Source: Gammaproteobacteria bacterium
Lineage (GTDB): Bacteria; Pseudomonadota; Gammaproteobacteria; Steroidobacterales; Steroidobacteraceae
Length of the DNA stretch: 64,000 nucleotides
Reading direction: 5' to 3'
NCBI GenBank assembly: GCA_016874295.1
Contig: VGUH01000009.1
Location: 1 to 64,000 of the forward strand
The notes under the pieces were generated by a model. That model did no database searches, had not been told where the DNA came from, and saw nothing but the letters and a program-made list of their open reading frames with translations. This document shows, one piece after another, positions 28,439-36,759 of this stretch; the stretch's first letter is position 1; each line of letters opens with the position of its first letter. The position numbers and the translations under genes are program-made.

Positions 28439-28773
28439 TGGAAGCGCTGAAGGAAAGGAAGTGCGTGCCCTGCGAGGGCGGCGTGCGGCCGCTCGACGCC
28501 GCGCAGGCGGGCGCCATGATGAAGCTGCTGCATGCGGATTGGCAGCTGGTCGAGGACGGCAAGGCGATCCGCCGCGCGCTGAAGTTCCCGGACTTCTGGC
28601 GCACCATGAGCTTCGTCAACGCGCTCGCCCACGTCGCCAACGCCGAGGACCATCACCCTGACCTCGAGATCGGCTACAACTACTGCCGCATCCGTTACTC
28701 GACCCACGCCATCGGCGGGCTGTCCGACAACGACTTCATCTGCGCGGCGAAGGCGGACGCGCTGCTTGGCTAA
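28438..28773 (+). CDS. 4a-hydroxytetrahydrobiopterin dehydratase
   Basis: The 111-aa pterin-4a-carbinolamine dehydratase (PhhB/PCD) contains the active-site motif EDHHPDLEIGYNYCRIRYSTHA, with the paired histidines conserved. It regenerates quinonoid dihydropterin after pterin-dependent hydroxylases; in bacteria lacking phenylalanine hydroxylase nearby it may act in molybdopterin or pterin repair. Start and stop overlap the neighbours by 1 and 8 nt, so ispG, this gene and the transporter are coupled. Confidence 0.9.
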   Translation: MEALKERKCVPCEGGVRPLDAAQAGAMMKLLHADWQLVEDGKAIRRALKFPDFWRTMSFVNALAHVANAEDHHPDLEIGYNYCRIRYSTHAIGGLSDNDFICAAKADALLG

Positions 28774-30355
28774 GGCGCCGGCCCGCGCCACAGGCATCGA
28801 CGCGGCGCATCGCCGCGTCATCTTCGCTTCCTCGCTCGGCACGGTCTTCGAGTGGTACGACTTCTACCTGTACGGCACGCTCGCCGTGTTCTTCTCGGCG
28901 CTGTTCTTTCCGCCGGGCAATGAGACCGCCGCCTTTCTCGCGAGCCTCGCGACCTTCGGCGCCGGTTTCGCGGTGCGCCCACTCGGCGCGCTGCTGTTCG
29001 GGCGCATCGGCGACCGGGTCGGGCGCAAGTACACCTTCCTGGTCACGATCGTCGTCATGGGCCTCGCGACCGCGCTGGTCGGCGTGCTGCCGACCTACGC
29101 GCAGATCGGCATCTGGGCGCCGATCCTGCTCGTCAGCCTGCGTCTCGCGCAGGGCCTCGCACTCGGCGGCGAGTACGGCGGGGCCGCGACCTACGTCGCC
29201 GAGCATGCGCCACCCGGCAAGCGCGGCTACTACACGAGCTGGATCCAGACCACGGCGACGCTCGGCTTCTTCCTGTCGCTCGCGGTCATTCTTGCGTGCC
29301 GTCTTGGCTTCGGCGAGGACGCATTCAAGGCCTGGGGCTGGCGCGTGCCATTCCTGATCTCGGTCGCGCTGCTCGCGGTCTCGGTCTACATCCGCCTGCG
29401 GCTCCAGGAATCGCCGGTGTTCGCGGAAATCAAGGCCGAGGGCGGGCTGTCGAAAGCGCCGCTGCGCGAGAGCTTTGGCCAGTGGCGGAATGTCCGCATC
29501 GTGCTGCTCGCGTTGCTCGGCGCGACCGCCGGCCAGGGCGTCGTCTGGTACACGGGGCAGTTCTACGCCCTCTTCTTCCTGCAGAACACGCTGAAGCTCG
29601 ACTTCCAGACCGCTTACCTGCTGATCGCCGCGGCGCTCGTGATCGGCACGCCGTTCTTCGTGTACTTCGGCCGGCTCAGCGACCGCATCGGCCGCAAGCG
29701 CATCATGGTCGCGGGCTGCCTGCTCGCGGCACTCACATTCATCCCGATCTTCAAGGGTCTGACGCAGTCGGTGAACCCGGCGCTCGCGGAGTTCCAGGCG
29801 CGCGCGGCCGTGACGGTCGCGGGCGCCGACTGCCGCTTCCGGATTTTCGCCAAGCCGGCGACGCCCTGCGACCAGGCGCGCGACTTCCTGACCAAGGCCG
29901 GCGTGAACTACGATCGGATCGCGCCCGAGCCGGGCGAAACACTGGTCACGACCATCGCCGGCCAGCAACTCGCAGGCTTCGACGAGGCGGCTTACCGCGC
30001 GGCGCTCGACGCCGCGGGCCACCCGGGCGCGCCCGACCCGGCACGCATGAACCTGCCGGTCACGCTGCTACTGCTCGTGATCCTGATGCTGTACGTGACG
30101 ATGGTCTACGGGCCGATCGCCGCGTACCTGGTCGAATTGTTCCCGACGCGGATCCGCTATTCCTCGATGAGCCTGCCGTACCACATCGGCAACGGCTGGT
30201 TCGGCGGCTTCCTGCCGTTCCTCGCCGCTGCACTCGTCGTGCTGACCGGAAACATCTATTACGGGTTGTGGTACCCGATTGTCGTCGCCGCGATGAGCGG
30301 CCTGGTCGGCCTCATCGGCCTGCGGGAAACGAAGGACACGGACCTGCGCTCATGA
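28766..30355 (+). CDS. MFS transporter, metabolite:H+ symporter (MHS/ProP-like) family
   Basis: The 529-aa membrane protein starts from TTG (no closer ATG), giving RRVIFASSLGTVFEWYDFYLYG, the classic MHS first helix. The loop motif GRIGDRVGRKYTFL follows, then QGLALGGEYGGAATYVAE and PTRIRYSSMSLPYHIGNG, all MHS/ProP signatures. An extra domain of ~90 residues is inserted in the loop near residues 335-425 and contains two Cys residues (ADCRF, TPCDQ); longer loops occur in some MHS members. Import of organic acids or osmolytes with protons is typical; the substrate is unknown. It overlaps the convergent ubiI-like stop by 6 nt. Confidence 0.88.
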   Translation: MAKAPARATGIDAAHRRVIFASSLGTVFEWYDFYLYGTLAVFFSALFFPPGNETAAFLASLATFGAGFAVRPLGALLFGRIGDRVGRKYTFLVTIVVMGLATALVGVLPTYAQIGIWAPILLVSLRLAQGLALGGEYGGAATYVAEHAPPGKRGYYTSWIQTTATLGFFLSLAVILACRLGFGEDAFKAWGWRVPFLISVALLAVSVYIRLRLQESPVFAEIKAEGGLSKAPLRESFGQWRNVRIVLLALLGATAGQGVVWYTGQFYALFFLQNTLKLDFQTAYLLIAAALVIGTPFFVYFGRLSDRIGRKRIMVAGCLLAALTFIPIFKGLTQSVNPALAEFQARAAVTVAGADCRFRIFAKPATPCDQARDFLTKAGVNYDRIAPEPGETLVTTIAGQQLAGFDEAAYRAALDAAGHPGAPDPARMNLPVTLLLLVILMLYVTMVYGPIAAYLVELFPTRIRYSSMSLPYHIGNGWFGGFLPFLAAALVVLTGNIYYGLWYPIVVAAMSGLVGLIGLRETKDTDLRS

Positions 30356-31582
30356 CGGCGCGCGCCGGACCGACGCAGGCACCTCGCCTGCGACGCCGAG
30401 CGCACGCCGCATCAGCGCGCGCTTGAACGTCCCCGAGGACTGCGCAAGACCGAGCGCCCCCCGGCGCAGGCGGGACTGCAGCGGGTTGCCGCCGAGATAG
30501 AGCCGCTGGATGCCGTCCAGCAGCGCGATCGCCGGCAGCGCCTCGGCCTTGCGCCAGCGCTCGTAGCGGCGCAGCACCGCAAGCTCGCCCGGGTCGTCGC
30601 CCGCGGCCAGCGCCTCCCCGAGCACGTCGACGAGCGCGGCCGCGTCGAGGAGAGCGAGGTTGATGCCCTGGCCCGCGAGCGGGTGCACGGTGTGCGCGGC
30701 GTCGCCCACGAGCGCGACGCGCTCGGCGGCATAGCGGCGTGCGTGCATCAGGCGCAGCGGAAACGACGCGCGCGCCGTGGTCGGCACGAGCCGCCCCAGC
30801 ACGCCGCCCGAAGCGGCCGTCACCCTGACGGAGAACTCGTCCTCCGGACATTGCGTCAATTCCTGCGCCAGTTCAGGGAGCGTCGACCAGACAAGCGAGC
30901 AACGACCGTCCGCGAGCGGCAGCAGCGCGAGCGGCCCGGTGTCTAGGAAACGCTGGCGGGCGGTGTCCCCGTGTGGCCGCTCCGAAGCGAGGTGCGCGAC
31001 GAGCGCGCGCTGCCCGTAGTCCCGGCCGCGCGTGTCGATGCCCGCCTGCCGGCGCACGGCGGACTCGGCGCCGTCCGCGCCGACCACGAGGCCGGCGCGG
31101 AACTCGCGGCCGTCGCCGAGTCCGAGCCGCACCGCGTCGCGCGTCGCCTCCAGCGTCGCCAGATCGGCGCGCAGCAGCACGACGCCCAGCGCCTCGGCGC
31201 GCTCGGTGAGTGCCGCCTGGATCGTCAGGTTCTCGCCGATGTGGCCGAGGTCCGGCTCGCCGAGTTCCGCGGCGTCGAATACCAGCGCGTCCGGCCCGGC
31301 CGGGTCCTGCCGCTCCTCCCAGACCTCCATGCGCTGGTACGGCGCCGCGCGCGCGGCGACCGCGGTCCAGGCGCCGGTACGCTCGAGCAGCTGCTGCGAG
31401 GCGCGCGACAGCGCGGAGACGCGCAGGTCTAGCGGTGCATCGGCGGCAGGCGGCGTCGCGGGCCGCGGCTCGACCAGCGCGATCCTGAGACCCTGCGTCG
31501 CCGGCGTCGCGGCGAGCAGCGCGGCCGTCCCGGCGCCGGCCATCGCGCCGCCGACCACGACCACGTCGAAGTCGCGCTTCAC
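30350..31582 (-). CDS. ubiI: Ubiquinone biosynthesis FAD-dependent hydroxylase (UbiI/VisC-like)
   Basis: The 410-aa flavin monooxygenase has the N-terminal dinucleotide motif VVVGGAMAGAGTAALL, the DG motif GLVVGADGAESAVR and the second FAD motif ALVGDAAHTVHPLAGQGINL. It is encoded directly downstream of ubiH in the ygfB-pepP-ubiH-ubiI order known from E. coli, where UbiI hydroxylates C5 of the ubiquinone ring. The assignment among UbiH/UbiI/UbiF paralogs rests on position. It overlaps ubiH by 4 nt. Confidence 0.85.
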   Translation of the reverse strand: MKRDFDVVVVGGAMAGAGTAALLAATPATQGLRIALVEPRPATPPAADAPLDLRVSALSRASQQLLERTGAWTAVAARAAPYQRMEVWEERQDPAGPDALVFDAAELGEPDLGHIGENLTIQAALTERAEALGVVLLRADLATLEATRDAVRLGLGDGREFRAGLVVGADGAESAVRRQAGIDTRGRDYGQRALVAHLASERPHGDTARQRFLDTGPLALLPLADGRCSLVWSTLPELAQELTQCPEDEFSVRVTAASGGVLGRLVPTTARASFPLRLMHARRYAAERVALVGDAAHTVHPLAGQGINLALLDAAALVDVLGEALAAGDDPGELAVLRRYERWRKAEALPAIALLDGIQRLYLGGNPLQSRLRRGALGLAQSSGTFKRALMRRALGVAGEVPASVRRAPS

Positions 31583-32799
31583 GCGCGCCCGCCCGGGAGC
31601 GGGACGCCGCGCACCAGCCGCGGCTGCTGCCCCGCGAGTCCCATGGTTCGACGCGCGAACTCGCGCTTGACCGGGCGCAGCAGGTCGAACAACAGGAGTC
31701 CCTGGCCGCGCACGCGGGCGAGCGGGCCGAGCGGCAGGCCGAAGCCGCGGACCAGCGAATCCGTGAAGCGCACGACCGCCTCGCGGTCCGGCGCGCGCGA
31801 ATCCTCGTAGCGCGCCAGCAGCTCCGGCGCGCCCGGGTCGCCGCCCTCGGCCAGCAACTCCGCAAGCATCGCGACGTCCCGCAGCGCGAGATTGAAACCC
31901 TGCCCCGCCACGGGATGCAGCGACTGGGCCGCGTTGCCGAGGATCGCGGCGCGCGGCGCCACGATTCGATCCGCGGTGGTCAGCGCGAGCGGATAGGCCT
32001 GGCGGCGCCCGACGCGCGTAAAGCGGCCGAGCCGCAGCCCGAAGGCCTGCTGCAGCCCCGCGAGGAACGCGGCGTCGTCGAGCGCGAGCACGCGCCGCGC
32101 CTCCTCGCTCGCGAGCGTCCAGACGACCGCCGAGCGGCCCTCGGCGATCGGCAGGACCGCGATCGGCCCGGCGGCGGTGAAACGCTCGTAGGCCGTGTAG
32201 CCGTGGAAGCGCGTCGTATCCACGTGCGCGATGACGGCCTGCTGGCCGTAGTCGGCGATGCTCGCACCGATGCCGAGCGCGCCGCGCGCGGCCGACTGCG
32301 CGCCATCGGCGGCGACCGCCAGCCGGGCCTCGACCGTCCCGCCCGTGTCCGTCGCCACCCGCACCGCGTCCGCGCCGGTCTCGAGTGCGGCGACGCGCGC
32401 CGGCATCAGGCGCACGCGGGCGAATTTGCCGACCCGCTCGCGCAGCGCCCGGCCGAGCAGGCGATTCTCGATCGTGTAGCCGAGCGCGGCGAGTCCCTGC
32501 TCCCCGGCGTCGAGGATGGTCGTGCCGAAGCGGCCGCGCTCGGAGACGTGGATGCGCCGGATCGGCGTGGTCCGGCCGGCGAGCGCGGGCCAGGCGCCGA
32601 TCCCCTCGAGCACGCGGCGGCTGCCGCTCGACAAGGCGGTGGTGCGCGCATCGAAGCTCGGCTGCTCGTCGGCGTCCGGCGCAACCGGTTCGATCACGAC
32701 CACCTCGAGCGGCAGCTCGGCAAGGGCGGCGGCCAGCGACAGCCCGACCATGCCGCCCCCGGCAATGGCGACGTCATAGCGCTTCGGACTGGCGCTCAC
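31579..32799 (-). CDS. ubiH: 2-octaprenyl-6-methoxyphenyl hydroxylase
   Basis: The 406-aa FAD monooxygenase has VAIAGGGMVGLSLAAAL at the N-terminus, LAVAADGAQSAARGALG, and AAILGNAAQSLHPVAGQGFNL; GNAAQ(S/T)LHP is the version typical of UbiH. It hydroxylates C1 of the ubiquinone ring. The GTG start at 32799 overlaps the pepP stop (GTGA), which fits a coupled operon; upstream residues in this frame are the shadow of pepP. Confidence 0.9.
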   Translation of the reverse strand: MSASPKRYDVAIAGGGMVGLSLAAALAELPLEVVVIEPVAPDADEQPSFDARTTALSSGSRRVLEGIGAWPALAGRTTPIRRIHVSERGRFGTTILDAGEQGLAALGYTIENRLLGRALRERVGKFARVRLMPARVAALETGADAVRVATDTGGTVEARLAVAADGAQSAARGALGIGASIADYGQQAVIAHVDTTRFHGYTAYERFTAAGPIAVLPIAEGRSAVVWTLASEEARRVLALDDAAFLAGLQQAFGLRLGRFTRVGRRQAYPLALTTADRIVAPRAAILGNAAQSLHPVAGQGFNLALRDVAMLAELLAEGGDPGAPELLARYEDSRAPDREAVVRFTDSLVRGFGLPLGPLARVRGQGLLLFDLLRPVKREFARRTMGLAGQQPRLVRGVPLPGGRA

Positions 32800-34103
32800 G
32801 CGGCTGCCATCAGCCGCTCGATCTCGTCCGGGTCGCTCGGCATCGCGGCGGTCAGGACTTCGGGCTTGCCGCCGGTGACGAGCACGTCGTCCTCGATCCG
32901 CACGCCGATGCCCCACCACTCGCGGCGCGCGTCCTTGCTGCCGTGCGGGATGTAGATCCCGGGCTCGATCGTCGTGACCATGCCGGGCTCCAGCAGGCGC
33001 CACTGGTCGCCGACCTTGTACTCGCCGACGTCGTGCACGTCCATGCCGATCCAGTGGCCCACGCGGTGCATGAAGAACCGGCGGTAGGCGCCTTGCCTGA
33101 CAAGCGTCGGCACACGGCCCCGCAACAGGCCGATCCGCACCAGCCCGCGGGTGATCGCCTGCACGGCCGCCTCGTGCGGCTCGTTCCAGTGCGCGCCCGC
33201 GCGCACCTTCGCGATCGCCGCCCGCTGCGCCTCCAGCACGACTTCGTAGACGGCCCGCTGCCGCCGGCTGTAGCGCCCGCCGACCGGCAGAGTGCGCGTG
33301 ACGTCCGAGGCGTAGTAGTCGTACTCGCAGCCGGCGTCGATCAGCAGCAACTCGCCGTCCTGCATCTGCCGGCTGTTCTCGCGGTAATGCAGCACGCAGG
33401 AGTTGGGCCCGCTGCCGACGATCGGGTGATACGAGATGTCCGCGCGGCGGCGATGGAACTCGTGCAGGATCTCGGCCATCACCTGGTATTCCATCGCGCC
33501 GGGCGCCGCGGCGCGCAGCGCCCGCCGGTGCGCCGCGCAGGCAATGGCCGCGGAACGGCGCATCGACACGAGCTCGGCGCGGCTCTTGGACAGGCGCATC
33601 TCGTGCAGCGGGTGGTCGAGCGCCACGAACTCGTGCGGCGTGCGCAGGCCGTGCCGGTCCTGCGAGCGCAGCTGGTTGACCCAGCCGATCACACGCTTGT
33701 CGAACTCGGGATGCGCGCCCATGGTGTAGAAGACGCGCGAGCGCCGCTCGAGCAGGCCCGGCAGGATCTCGTCGATGTCGCCGACCGGAAAGGCGTCGTC
33801 GGCTCCGAAACGGCGCACCGCGCCGTTCGGGCCCGCGCGCGCGCCGTCCCAGATCTCGCGCGCGGGATCACGGTCGCGCACGAACAGCAGGAATTCGCCC
33901 TGGGGCCGGCCGGGAATCAGGACGGTGACCGCCTCGGGCTCGTGGAAGGCCGTCAGGTAGTAGAAGTCGCTGTCCGGGCGGTAGTGGTACTCGACGTCGT
34001 TGTTGCGCAGGCGCACCGGCGCCGCGGGCAGGATCGCGATCGCGTCCTTGCCCATGTGGCGCATCAGCAGCCGGCGCCGCCTCGCGAACTCGTCACGCCG
34101 CAT
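32796..34103 (-). CDS. pepP: Xaa-Pro aminopeptidase P
   Basis: The 435-aa M24B metallopeptidase removes N-terminal residues preceding proline. The N-terminal control domain starts MRRDEFARRRRLLMRHMG. The pita-bread domain has the two-metal ligands Asp in LLIDAGCEYDYYASDVTR, His in HRVGHWIGMDVHD, and Glu in TTIEPGIYIP and GIGVRIEDDVLV. The ATG at 34103 overlaps the end of ygfB by 11 nt. Operon ygfB-pepP-ubiH-ubiI. Confidence 0.95.
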   Translation of the reverse strand: MRRDEFARRRRLLMRHMGKDAIAILPAAPVRLRNNDVEYHYRPDSDFYYLTAFHEPEAVTVLIPGRPQGEFLLFVRDRDPAREIWDGARAGPNGAVRRFGADDAFPVGDIDEILPGLLERRSRVFYTMGAHPEFDKRVIGWVNQLRSQDRHGLRTPHEFVALDHPLHEMRLSKSRAELVSMRRSAAIACAAHRRALRAAAPGAMEYQVMAEILHEFHRRRADISYHPIVGSGPNSCVLHYRENSRQMQDGELLLIDAGCEYDYYASDVTRTLPVGGRYSRRQRAVYEVVLEAQRAAIAKVRAGAHWNEPHEAAVQAITRGLVRIGLLRGRVPTLVRQGAYRRFFMHRVGHWIGMDVHDVGEYKVGDQWRLLEPGMVTTIEPGIYIPHGSKDARREWWGIGVRIEDDVLVTGGKPEVLTAAMPSDPDEIERLMAAA

Positions 34104-34623
34104 GAGACCTCGCCTCCGCCAGCTCGTCGAAGGCAAGCTGCGCGCCTGCGCGCACAAACTCGACCAGCTCGAAATAGTCGCCCTCGCCGGCGTCGGCGTC
34201 GCGACCCGGCTCGAGTTCCGCGCGCGCGATATCCGCGAGATCGCGCAGGTACTCGCCGACGTCGCCGTCCCGGAGCAGCTCCGGTTTCGGAGCGCCGGCC
34301 GCGGCGCCGTACAGGTAGCCGTCGCACCAGGCGGCGAGCGCCGCAACCCGCTCGGCGAGCGGGGCATCGTCGGCCGGCAGCAGGGGCTCGAACTCGAGGT
34401 CGGACGAATGCAGCGCCTCGAGCACCTGCCGGGGCAGCCGCAGCAGCGCCGGATCCGGTTGCGACACGGCGACTCCCTGGTCGGCCGCGAGCTCGCCGAG
34501 CCACTCCCGGGCGCCGTAGCTCGCGCGCGTGCACAGCGCCCCGCACAGGCGGCCATGGGCCTCGGACGCGTCCGCGCTCAGGTCCGCACGTGCCAGGGCG
34601 GCCTGCAATTCCTCGTGGTTCAC
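34093..34623 (-). CDS. UPF0149 (YgfB/YecA) family protein
   Basis: The 176-aa acidic protein contains the YgfB family features: GRLCGALCTRA (~25), RVAALAAWCDGYLYGAAAG (~95) and a Glu/Asp-rich C-terminus (DYFELVEFVRAGAQL). Position first in the ygfB-pepP-ubiH-ubiI operon matches E. coli and Pseudomonas, where YgfB can affect gene regulation. I prefer the GTG at 34623 (VNHEELQAAL); an ATG at 34674 overlaps the divergent TIGR02449 gene start. Confidence 0.82.
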   Translation of the reverse strand: MNHEELQAALARADLSADASEAHGRLCGALCTRASYGAREWLGELAADQGVAVSQPDPALLRLPRQVLEALHSSDLEFEPLLPADDAPLAERVAALAAWCDGYLYGAAAGAPKPELLRDGDVGEYLRDLADIARAELEPGRDADAGEGDYFELVEFVRAGAQLAFDELAEARSHAA

Positions 34624-34672
34624 GACGCGAACGGTAGCAGCAATCGCCGCGTCGTGGCAGCATAGCGATCTC

Positions 34673-34903
34673 ATGGACGAATCCAGCAAACCGGGCCTCG
34701 AACGCGAGTTCAAGCGGCTCGAAAAGCGCCTCGACGAACTGGTCGGCGTCGTTGCCCAGCTGAAGGAAGAGAACCGGGCGCTGCGCCAGCGACAGGACAC
34801 CCTGTCCGCGGAGCGGGCGACCCTGACGCAGAAGAACGAGCGGGTGCGCGCGCGCGTCGAGGCCATGATAGGCCGGCTGAAGGCGATGGAGGGCGGGGCA
34901 TGA
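34673..34903 (+). CDS. TIGR02449-type small coiled-coil protein
   Basis: The 76-residue, highly charged product is almost entirely heptad-like (FKRLEKRLDELVGVVAQLKE), as in the TIGR02449/ZapB-like proteins encoded immediately before zapA in many gammaproteobacteria. A role in cell division or Z-ring organisation is suggested only by that association. Its end overlaps zapA by 4 nt (ATGA), so the two are coupled. The start lies almost back to back with ygfB. Confidence 0.8.
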   Translation: MDESSKPGLEREFKRLEKRLDELVGVVAQLKEENRALRQRQDTLSAERATLTQKNERVRARVEAMIGRLKAMEGGA

Positions 34904-35211
34904 GCGAGCCGAGCCAGGTCAGCGTGAAGATCCTGGAGAAGGAATACCACGTCACCTGCCCCGCAGAAGAGCGGCCGGCGCTGCTCGATTCCGCGGAGTA
35001 CCTCAACCGCAAGATGCGGGAGATCCGTGATAGCGGCAAGGTGATCGGCCTCGACCGCATCGCCGTCATGGCCGCCCTGAACATCGTCAACGAGCTGCTG
35101 CAGGCGCGCGGCCAGGACGAGGTGACCGAGACCGACCTGGCAGCGCGGCTCAAGGCCATGCGCGAGCGCGTCGAGGGCGTGCTGACGCGCAGCCATTCGC
35201 TCGGCAACTGA
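34900..35211 (+). CDS. zapA: Cell division protein ZapA
   Basis: The 103-aa protein has VSVKILEKEYHVTCPAEE at the N-terminus, DSAEYLNRKMREIRDSGKV, and the helix IAVMAALNIVNELLQA, all standard in ZapA. ZapA tetramers cross-link FtsZ filaments at midcell. The zapA-6S RNA-ygfA order is conserved in gammaproteobacteria and supports the call. Confidence 0.93.
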   Translation: MSEPSQVSVKILEKEYHVTCPAEERPALLDSAEYLNRKMREIRDSGKVIGLDRIAVMAALNIVNELLQARGQDEVTETDLAARLKAMRERVEGVLTRSHSLGN

Positions 35212-35250
35212 TTGCAGGGCGCTCGCGCGCGGCGCGGGCGCCGAAAGTTT

Positions 35251-35440
35251 GGCGCCACCTGCGGTGTTCGATGCGGGCCTGGGTACCTCTCGACCCTAAT
35301 GTGAAACACCCAGGAGCCCGGCTCAGCGGCAGCATTGTGCAAGTCCGCCTCGTAGCGGAAAGCCTTAAATGCCGCGGCTTGCTCCACCTGTTGCTCCGTG
35401 TCGAGAGCAGCGGCCCAAGACGGCACAGGCGGGTGGCGCC
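35251..35440 (+). ncRNA. ssrS: 6S RNA
   Basis: This ~190-nt non-coding stretch lies exactly between zapA and ygfA, the conserved site of 6S RNA. Its ends pair over about 12 bp (GGCGCCACCTGC with GCGGGTGGCGCC, one wobble). It carries AGCCTTAAA in the position of the AAGCCTTAAAACT of E. coli 6S RNA, at the 3' side of the central bubble. 6S RNA mimics open promoter DNA and sequesters sigma-70 RNA polymerase in stationary phase. The ends are inferred from the closing stem; processing of a longer zapA-linked transcript is possible. Confidence 0.88.
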
Positions 35441-35454
35441 TCTCCCCTTCGCCC

Positions 35455-36012
35455 ATGGCTGACGGGCGGCACGCGCTGCGACGCCGGCTGCGGGCCGCGC
35501 GCCGCGCCGTACCTGCGGCCGAGCGCCCCGCCGCCGCGGCCGCGATCGACCGCGCGCTCGCGCGGCTCGGGTGGCCGAAGCCCGGCACGCGCATCTCGGC
35601 ATTTCACCCGTTCGATGGCGAGATCGACCCCGCGATCGTATTGCGCCGCGCGGCCCGCATGGGCTGCCGGATCTACTATCCCGTGGTCACCAGCCTGCGC
35701 AACCGCCGCATGCGCTTCGTCGCCTCCGCGGATGACGCCGGTCGCGACCGGATCGACCCCCGCTGGCTCGACCTCGTGCTGGTGCCGCTGGTCGGTTTCG
35801 ACCCGCGCGGGCATCGGCTCGGCATGGGCGCCGGATTCTACGACCGGCACTTCGATTTCCTGCGCCATCGCCGCGCCTGGCACCGGCCCCGTCTGGTCGG
35901 GATCGCTTTCGAAGTGCAGAAAGTCGCCCGCCTCGCCGAAGCGGCGCACGACGTGCGGCTGGACGGCATCGTGACCGAGCGCGCTGTCTACAGGAGGATC
36001 GCCGGCGCATGA
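35455..36012 (+). CDS. 5-formyltetrahydrofolate cyclo-ligase
   Basis: The 185-aa enzyme (YgfA/MTHFS) converts 5-formyl-THF to 5,10-methenyl-THF with ATP. N-terminal RHALRRRLRAARRAV and the phosphate/substrate loop RLGMGAGFYDRHFDFL (typical G-x-G-x-G-x-YDR) are present. It is encoded just after 6S RNA, as in E. coli, where processing and expression of the two are linked. It overlaps the EVE-domain gene by 4 nt. Fits the one-carbon theme of the nearby gcv and pur genes. Confidence 0.92.
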   Translation: MADGRHALRRRLRAARRAVPAAERPAAAAAIDRALARLGWPKPGTRISAFHPFDGEIDPAIVLRRAARMGCRIYYPVVTSLRNRRMRFVASADDAGRDRIDPRWLDLVLVPLVGFDPRGHRLGMGAGFYDRHFDFLRHRRAWHRPRLVGIAFEVQKVARLAEAAHDVRLDGIVTERAVYRRIAGA

Positions 36013-36491
36013 GGTACTGGCTGATGAAGTCGGAACCCGAGGCATTCGGCATCGACCACCTCGCCAGGGCGCCGGGCCGTCGCTCAGGCTGGGACGGCGT
36101 GCGCAACTACCAGGCGCGCAACATGCTGCGCGACGATTTTGCCGCCGGGGACCGCGCCTTTTTCCACCACTCGAGCTGCGCAGTGCCCGGCATTTACGGG
36201 ACGATGGAAATCGTGCGCGCCGGTCATCCCGATCCCGCGCAGTTCGACCGCAGGAGCAGGTACTACGATGCCGGCAGCGATCCCGCGAACCCGCGCTGGT
36301 ACCAGGTTGAGGTGCGCCTGCTGAAGAAATTCGCGCGTCCGGTCACGCTCGAGGCGCTGCGCGAGCACGCTGGCAGCGCGCTGCGCAACCTCGTCGTGCT
36401 GCGCCGTGGCAATCGCCTGTCGGTGATGCCGGTGAGCGCCGAGGAGTGGCGATTCATCCACCGTCTCGCGCGCGAACCGGATGAGAAGTGA
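36009..36491 (+). CDS. EVE domain-containing protein
   Basis: The 160-aa product is a full EVE domain: MRYWLMKSEPEAFGIDHLA, WDGVRNYQARNMLRD, FFHHSSCAVPGIYGTMEI and NPRWYQVEVRLL. EVE domains are PUA-like folds that bind modified bases. In bacteria this stand-alone form is common next to ygfA; its ligand is unknown, with roles in RNA or modified-DNA recognition proposed. It is coupled to ygfA by an ATGA overlap. Confidence 0.9.
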   Translation: MRYWLMKSEPEAFGIDHLARAPGRRSGWDGVRNYQARNMLRDDFAAGDRAFFHHSSCAVPGIYGTMEIVRAGHPDPAQFDRRSRYYDAGSDPANPRWYQVEVRLLKKFARPVTLEALREHAGSALRNLVVLRRGNRLSVMPVSAEEWRFIHRLAREPDEK

Positions 36492-36535
36492 CGATCACGC
36501 GCGTCGCCGACGCGTTCGCGGCGCATACGCCTTGC

Positions 36536-36563
36536 TTGCATTCCCGTCAAGCGTGTATATACT
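36536..36563 (+). promoter_or_regulatory. Sigma-70-like promoter of the lysine-rich peptide unit
   Basis: TTGCAT (36536-36541), a 16-nt spacer and TATACT (36558-36563) form a good consensus promoter in an otherwise GC-rich region, about 34 nt upstream of the small peptide start. Confidence 0.6.
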
Positions 36564-36597
36564 CGACCTCGGATTAACCCCGACATGGAGATCCAAC

Positions 36598-36645
36598 ATG
36601 GCTGCGAAGAAGAAGGCAAAGAAGAAGGCTTCCAAGAAGAAGTAA
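36598..36645 (+). CDS. 15-residue lysine-rich micropeptide
   Basis: The frame encodes MAAKKKAKKKASKKK and a TAA stop, 10 of 15 residues being Lys. GGAG at 36587-36590 sits 7 nt before the ATG, and a sigma-70-like promoter precedes it. It resembles the (K/A)-rich tails of bacterial histone H1-like proteins but is free-standing. Two stable hairpins, the second an intrinsic terminator, follow. It is too short for homology arguments; the regular promoter, ribosome site, peptide and terminator make it a credible independent gene. It may bind nucleic acid, or the peptide could be a leader in front of rpiA. Confidence 0.5.
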   Translation: MAAKKKAKKKASKKK

Positions 36646-36663
36646 GCCTTTTGCCTGATGAAT

Positions 36664-36698
36664 CGGTGGTTGGCTGATCGCGAGATCACCAACCGCCG
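36664..36698 (+). other. Stable RNA hairpin with GCGA tetraloop
   Basis: CGGTGGTTGG/CCAACCGCCG (one wobble) with a one-base bulge and an inner TGATC/GATCA helix closes on a GCGA (GNRA) loop. It lies between the lysine-rich peptide stop and the terminator, and could be part of a small stable RNA. Confidence 0.6.
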
Positions 36699-36712
36699 CT
36701 TCAGGAAGAGAC

Positions 36713-36746
36713 AAGACTGTGCCCGCGCAAGCGGGCACAGTCTTTT
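36713..36746 (+). terminator. Perfect intrinsic terminator upstream of rpiA
   Basis: A 14-bp perfect stem, AAGACTGTGCCCGC / GCGGGCACAGTCTT, closes on a GCAA loop and runs straight into T residues. It lies 14 nt before the rpiA start codon, with the rpiA GGAG right after it, so rpiA expression would depend on readthrough or on a promoter not visible here. Confidence 0.85.
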
Positions 36747-36759
36747 CCGGAGCCCGCAC

